Below are positions 58,471 through 64,000 of a stretch of DNA of 64,000 bases, piece after piece. The DNA comes from Edaphochlamys debaryana (Eukaryota; Chlorophyta; Chlorophyceae; Chlamydomonadales), in assembly GCA_016858145.1 (NCBI GenBank), contig JAEHOE010000092.1, forward strand, positions 186,001 through 250,000, in the 5' to 3' direction. How positions within the stretch are numbered: the stretch's first letter is position 1; each line of letters starts with the position of its first letter. The notes beneath the pieces are model-generated. The model ran no database searches. It worked only from the letters and a program-made list of their open reading frames with translations, and had not been told where the DNA came from. The translations under genes were made by a program, and so were the position numbers.

Positions 58471-60857
58471 TTGGGATTGGGGGGCGGGGCGGGCCGGTAG
58501 GGCAGGCTCGGCGGCAGACTCAGCTGCGTGCCTGCCAGGGCGCATGTGGACCAAGGGTGGGGAATGGGGCGCTTGAGGAGCAGGGCCCAGGGACCGGGTG
58601 CGTTTGTGAAGCAGGGTGGGCCAGGGACTCTGAGCATTTGTGGAGCAGGGCCCAGGGACTACAGGGACCCAGGCGGAGAGGCGCATTGGAGCAGGGCCAA
58701 GACCCGAGGCGCTGGTGGCTGGGGCGGGGATATGCATGTGGTACGAGCGTGGGCGGTTGGAGACCGGAAACGCCGGATCGCGAAGACGGGCTGAGAACCC
58801 GTTGTTGTCCTGGCACCCTTGCTGTTTGTTGGTGCGACGTGCTTTAGGGATTCTGTTTCGCAGCCCTAAGTCCCATCGTCAGGGGGGAAGGGTTGGCAAC
58901 TCGTCGGATGGGCATTGTGGGCTGCCTGTGGGGGGATGCTCTGGCCAACTTGATGCGCCACGGTTCTGCACAATAGAGTACGGCATGCCAAAGGGGCTCT
59001 GGGGTGGGCAGGTAGCTCCCTGTAGAACCGTCATGTACGGTATGTTGTTGGTGAGGAGGCCACCGCCACCGCAGTGCGGGGGGGCGCAAGCAGGTCCATG
59101 CCCCCCGCAAGGGGCCAGCCGCGGGGCGGGAGCGGCGCTGTTGGCTTGCAACACATGTTTTGTAGATAGACTGGAGGCTGACGCGCTCCTTTGAGCATAA
59201 TTGAAGGCTTGCCTGCGTGGAAGTAGCTCTACCCTGCGTATAGGCTCTGGGCGGGGCAGGTAGCCCTGTCATGTACAGTATGTTGGTGATGCGGTGCCTG
59301 GAGGCTCCGCAAGGAGCCCGTCGCAGGGAGCCGCCGTACTGGTGTGCTTGCCAATCGCTGTTGTGTAGCCTTTATTCGTGTGCCGCGGGGCTTGGTGTGG
59401 GAGCGGGCAATGCAGTGCAGTTGGGAGGAAAGACGGAACGCTGCAAGCGGCCTATTGCACAGTACTAGGTTCTGCTGATTTATGGATTGGTTTCTGTGCT
59501 GAGAAGTCTGAGCTTGTCATACAGCGTGAGGGTGGAACTAACGCTGTGTGCCTCCTGGCTTGCCACGCACTGGGCTTGCCGCTTGGCCTGTACCCCCGGT
59601 TGGCTGATGTATGCTTGTTGTTGTTATTACACGGACAAGGGCATCAGCGGTGAACTCCCATACGGGCCGTGGGCCAAAGGGAGCGTGGGGAGCGTGGGGG
59701 CAACGCGCGAGCTGGGGGCCCTGTTTGGAGGCACGCGCGGTCTTTTTGGCAAGGCCTGGAGGTGCTTGGATGATGAGTGGCCTTGTCCCTGTTGGAACTC
59801 TTGGAAGCCCGTCCTTGTCGCGCCTGTAAGCCGCTCTCCGCTTATAAGCAAAGCGAACTAGCCGCATACGGCCGGGTCTCACAGCCCACCATAAGCAACG
59901 GCTCCCTTGTGTGTGTGGCTCGTTTGCTCGGGGGGAGTTTGTTTGGAGTCGTGAGCGCCATTAAAGTTGCTGGGAGCAGCCGGTGGCATCCTGAAGGCCG
60001 TCAGCGGGCACAGGCGTGGGCGTGCGGCCGTCGGTCATGCCGTACGCACTTTCAGGCACCGGCGGTGTAAACCTTTCGCTCGAAGTCCACAAAGGTTAGC
60101 TGTAGCTGACAGCCACATCTGGAAGTCCGGTCGGATGGGCCGGATCCCACTACTGGAACCGCTCTTAAGCGGCACTGCAGGCTAGGGTCCCGGGGTCCCG
60201 CGGACACCTCAACTCGCACTGCATTTCGCTTTACACACTGGGGTTAAGGCGATGTGCAACACGGGGGTGCGACACACCCTGTAATCCCATGCCGCCCCCG
60301 CTCGCCCCTGCCCCCGCTCGGCTTCACGGATAGCAACACCCGTTACAGCCTCAGCCCCAACCAGCCCTACTTCAAGTGCGGCCCCCACTGCTCACCTGAA
60401 CCACACACGCTGCTTTCTTGGCTGCGGCACAGCCAGCATTACTTTCCCCCGGCGCACGCTTTGCTTGCAGATCAACGTATCACCACGAAACAACTTCTAT
60501 ACCGCCAGAGCCTTGCCTCGTTCATTCTGACATTTGGTGCCGCGCCCAGCTCTGACCCTTACGGACAAGGCAAACCGACCCATGCCCACCAACGACTGCA
60601 CCCCTCGTCACGGCAGACACCGTCTCACCCTTCTCGCCGGCGCTGCACGAACCCGCCCGCGCCTCTCCCTGTAGGTCCTCCGGCGGCTGCCCCCGACCAT
60701 GAATCTATTCCCCAACAAGCCGGCCATGCATCTCCCAGATGAAAGGCCACAATACCATAAGGCCACGCAAGACCTGTTCACCGTGCCCCTCGTCTGGTCC
60801 CGTCGGCTTCGGGTTGCCCTCTCCTGCCGACACATGTACGGCACATACAGCAGACAC
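58471..60857. other. Convergent intergenic region
   Basis: Lies between the 3' ends of MYND copy B and the nitrite reductase gene. Repetitive G-rich motifs sit at 58540-58700. A roughly 30-base segment at 59650-59682 (GTGAACTCCCATACGGGCCG and following) also occurs near 9008. No gene is supported. Confidence 0.5.
60343..60347 (-). terminator. Candidate TGTAA poly(A) signal for the nitrite reductase gene
   Basis: Minus-strand TGTAA 511 bases beyond the stop at 60858. Confidence 0.45.
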
Positions 60858-63800
60858 CTAGTTGTGCAGCTTGCAGCCGGGGCAGTTGACGGGGGGGTCG
60901 GCTGAGTCATAGATGTCGCGCCGGCGGTCGGGGCCCTTCGGCCGCACCTGCAAACAAAGTACCGGAGTCGTACACGTTAGCATTGGTCAGCGACGGGTTC
61001 CTATGTAGCGCTAGAACTCCGCCCAAGGAAGCGGTGGCGAACCCGGGCCCTGCTAGCACCCCGCTTGAGGCTTCGCTGACACGACAGCCCACAGGCAAGC
61101 GCCCTCTATCCGCGGGACCCCCCCCCCCCCCCCAGCACGCCCTCGCCCTGCCCCCATCACGCCATCGCGCACCGTACAGCACCGTACAGCACCGTACAGC
61201 ACAGCACCGCGCGTCATAGCACCACACGGCCACACAGCACGGCACTATTCACGACGCAAACGCACCTTGAGGAACCCCACCGCGCCCTTCTCCATCCTGA
61301 AGATGGAGTGGTCGAGCAGCGTCAGGTTGCCGGCCACCGGCAGGTCCAGCTCAACCACCGTGGCGCCGCCTGTCGGACACGGGGGTGGTTGGGGGTGGTT
61401 GGCCGGTGCGTTGGGCAGTTGGGAGTCGGGTAGGTGGTTCGCTACTTGGATTTATGCTGATCTGTTTGCCAGCGTCACAAGCAACCCAACATGGGTGGTT
61501 TGGCTGTTGCGTACCCGTACCCCCCCTACCCCCACCCACCCGCCGGCACCAGGGTGGTCTGGATGCTGCGGCCGGGGGGGCTGCGCAGGTCCCCCTCGCG
61601 GTAGACCTGGGGGGGCGGAGGGAGGGGGGGAAAGCGGGGGAAGCGGGGAAGGCGGGGTAGGGAGAGGGGGGGTTGAGGGCTGGCGAAAGAGCACGGTCAG
61701 AGCAGATGGGGGCCCCATCATGGGGCAGCGCCGGATTACAATGCATGCGCAGCTCGGCACCCTTCCCGCCTCTAGTGACGGCCCTGCCCCTTTCCCCCAC
61801 TTTCCGCTCACTTTCCGCTCACCTTGTCGAACACTGCCAACATCCCCCTTCCCACCCTCACCTCTACCCGCCCCCGCCTCTTCCCACGCCCCCGCCTCTT
61901 CCCGCCCGGCCTCTTCCCACGCCCCCTCCCTCCTCGCTCCCACCTTGTCGAAGATGCCCCCGATTACGTGGAAGGAGGAGATGAGGTTGGGGCCCGCGTT
62001 GCCAAAGTAGATGCGCACTCGCTCGCCCTAGTGGGGTGGGGCAGCGTGTCGGGGGGGAGGATGAGGAAAGGGACGGGAGTGAGGGAGTGTGGGTGGGAGC
62101 CGGGGGGAAAACAATACGCACGCATAGGGGCGGACCGTAACTTCGGAACATAGGTTGGTGTAAGAGTGCATGGGGCTGTTTTGGGTGCGCAGGTGGGCAG
62201 GTGGGCAGGAGATGGGGTTGGGGCCCGTGTGACATGTGGCTCGCTGCGGCTGTGCCGCCCCGCCCTCCGCGCCTTGGCAACTAGTTCACGTCTACCTCTT
62301 CCCCTTTCGCCCCAGCCCTCCCACCTTCCCTGCCTTTGTTCCCACCCGCCGGGCGGCGCCCCCCCTTTCCCCCAACCCCGCAACCCCACCTGCTCCGCGA
62401 CGAGCGGCGACCGCTCCGTGAGCGACCCCTCCGCGCCGTTGAACACCACCAGGCGGGGGGACTCGGCAAGGCCGTCGGTGTACGAGTACTCGAGCATGCC
62501 CTTAGTCTGGGAGGGGTGCGGTGGGGTAGGGGGGAGGGGGGAAAGGTGTGGGGGGTAGGTAAGGGAGGGGGGAGAGGGGAGGAGGGGGGAGCCAGGAGGA
62601 GGTGCGCGCATAGAGGGGAGGTGGGAAGAGGTGGATGCGCGCATGCCCTCGCTCAGGCCGGGGCGGGACAAAGGGAGAGGAATGAATCAAGGGGCATCCG
62701 GTCCTCGTGCTGCACGTCTCATCAGCGCTCACCTCGCTTTCGACTCCGTAGATCTCGCTCTGCATCACGTAGAACTCCCTGGGGAGGCAGCGGGCAGGTA
62801 ACACACATACATATAATTCGAACTTGACTTCACTTGACTGCTCTTCCGGTCCCCGGTCCCATGTCCCATGTCCAAGGTTCCCATGCCTGTCGTTCGCCCC
62901 CTGTCCCCCCCCTCCCCCCACCTGTCCACGTGCGGCAGGCCCTCCGCGGGCTCCACCAGGACCAGGCCGTACCTGGGGGGAGCGGGTGGGGGGGTGAAGG
63001 GAGAGGTGTGCGGGAAAGGGTTAGGGATAGGGCTTAGAAGCACATGCCGTTGGCCACGTACCCAGCACCACTAGTACGGCATAGATTGCAACCAACGTAA
63101 CCGCCACACACACCCCAACCCCCAGCGCACGCACATGCCGTTGGCCATGTGGGTGGGCACGGGGGCCGCTGCGCAGTGGTAGATGAAGAGCCCGGGGTGG
63201 AGCAGGCGGAAGGTGGCCACCTGGTGGGTGGGGGCGGGGGGTGGGGGCGTGGGGGGTGGGAGGGGGCAAGGACGACCCGGGGCCGGGGTAAGCGTGGTGG
63301 CGTGGGCCGGAGCAGGCGGAAGGTGGCCACCTGGTGGGGGGGGGGGGGGGGGTGGGGGCGTGGGGGGTGGGAGGGGGCAAGGACGACCCGGGGCCGGGGT
63401 AAGCGTGGTGGCGTGGGCCGGAGCAGGCGGAAGGTGGCCACCTGGTGGGGGGGGGGGCGGGGGGGTGGGGGCGTGGGGGGGGATAGAGGGAGGAGGGCAT
63501 GGGGGAGGCGTGCACGGGGCGGGAGGAAGGTGGGCAGGCATGCAGGCTGGCCAAGCAGGACGTCGGGGATGAGGGTTGCCGATGCCTCAACAGCACCGGC
63601 ACAGTGGTTAGTATTTGCCGTGGGCGAATTGGGTCTCCAAGTAACCAACTAGAGGTTGGCAAACTAGAAGGTAGAAGAACCCCCCGTCGGGGGTCTCTGT
63701 TTATAGTGCCTAGGCTAGGATCTGTCGTCCCCCCGTCACTCCTTCCAACCCCACTCTCCGCGCTAGCTGCCACCCCCACCCCCACCATCTCGCCCTACCT

Positions 63801-63895
63801 TGGTCTCCCCCTCCTCCGCGAACAGCAGCGGCGCGCCGCCCCCCGGGCCCGTGACGCAGTGGAGGTCGATGTTGTGGCCCACACCGTCCCGGTCT
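60858..63895 (-). CDS. nirK: Copper-containing nitrite reductase (NirK type), 3' part
   Basis: Multicopper enzyme that reduces nitrite to nitric oxide. Nine exons are visible: 63895-63799, 63220-63135, 62972-62922, 62778-62733, 62506-62390, 62027-61944, 61606-61540, 61369-61266, 60947-60858, in frame; 5' exons lie beyond 64000. Copper ligands are recognisable in order: HNIDLH (type 1 His, Asp, type 2 His), FIYHC with THMANGM (type 2 His; type 1 Cys, His, Met), [14 protein letters not shown] (catalytic His) and DHSIFR (type 2 His). VPAGGATVVE and GAVGFLKV are further family blocks. The Cys-to-His spacing is 8 (CAAAPVPTH), the short-loop variant, not the 9 of classical bacterial NirK. The tail ends in a CPGC motif. 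The targeting signal is not visible. Confidence 0.9.
63201..63450 (-). repeat. Triplicated acceptor-side exon edge, nitrite reductase
   Basis: A unit of about 110 bases containing the acceptor and first 20 or so bases of the exon at 63220 recurs upstream (in the gene sense) at 63311 and 63422. All three copies have AGCAGGCGGAAGGTGGCCAC followed by CTGGTGGG. Confidence 0.93.
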
Positions 63896-64000
63896 CTGGG
63901 GTGGGGGTGGGGTGTGGTGGTGGGGGTTGGGGTTGGGGTGTAGGGAAGGAGGGGGCGTCGGGGAAGAGGAGGAGGACAGGAGGGTAGGGAGCGGGTGGGG

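Noticed and set aside
63201..63450. Regular 110-base repeats considered as a CRISPR-like array
   Set aside because: Copies contain an exon edge of the nitrite reductase gene and no variable spacers; a eukaryotic intronic tandem duplication.

Overview
This 64 kb window is nuclear DNA from a green alga, most likely of the Chlamydomonas/Volvox group (Chlamydomonadales). The evidence is very high GC, genes split into many short exons by GT-AG introns rich in C/T and G runs, alanine/glycine/proline-rich low-complexity inserts in conserved proteins, TGTAA-type poly(A) signals downstream of several genes, and a plant-type telomere motif (TTTAGGG). The species cannot be named from the sequence. Gene models were built by hand from splice signals and reading-frame continuity; every multi-exon model reported as intact keeps frame across all of its junctions.

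Layout, left to right: (1) the 5' end of a minus-strand gene for a putatively myristoylated TIR-like protein (to 659); (2) a complete minus-strand gene for the V-type ATPase catalytic subunit A (1768-6478, 14 exons); (3) a gene-poor 5 kb holding a telomere-like palindrome, two copies of a decayed membrane-protein exon, minisatellites and a 174-bp duplicated block; (4) a 24.6 kb minus-strand gene of 42 exons for UTP20, a giant HEAT-repeat component of the SSU processome (11640-36254); (5) a divergent plus-strand gene for a small unknown protein (36476-38054); (6) a plus-strand gene for a repeat-containing low-complexity protein (39464-41446); (7) a 22-exon plus-strand TRP-like cation channel (42656-50926); (8) two tandem paralogues with a C-terminal MYND zinc finger (53023-55358 and 55931-58470), one missing a zinc ligand and the other apparently frameshifted; (9) a minus-strand copper nitrite reductase (NirK-type) whose 5' end lies beyond the window (60858 to past 63895).

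The most striking content lies in the introns of UTP20. Five introns carry 14 small box C/D snoRNA genes in the host orientation: seven of one family (A), six of a second related family (B) and one singleton. They show C, D', C' and D boxes and terminal stems, and the stems vary between copies by paired changes. UTP20 acts in the same small-subunit pre-rRNA processing complex that contains U3 snoRNA, so a processome gene here appears to host a multi-copy set of modification-guide RNAs.

A second pattern crosses gene boundaries. In UTP20, TRP, NirK and the 36476 gene, introns repeatedly contain tandem copies of the adjacent exon edge together with its splice site (nine donor-side and two acceptor-side cases). 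This suggests that local duplication across splice sites is a recurrent route of intron growth in this genome.
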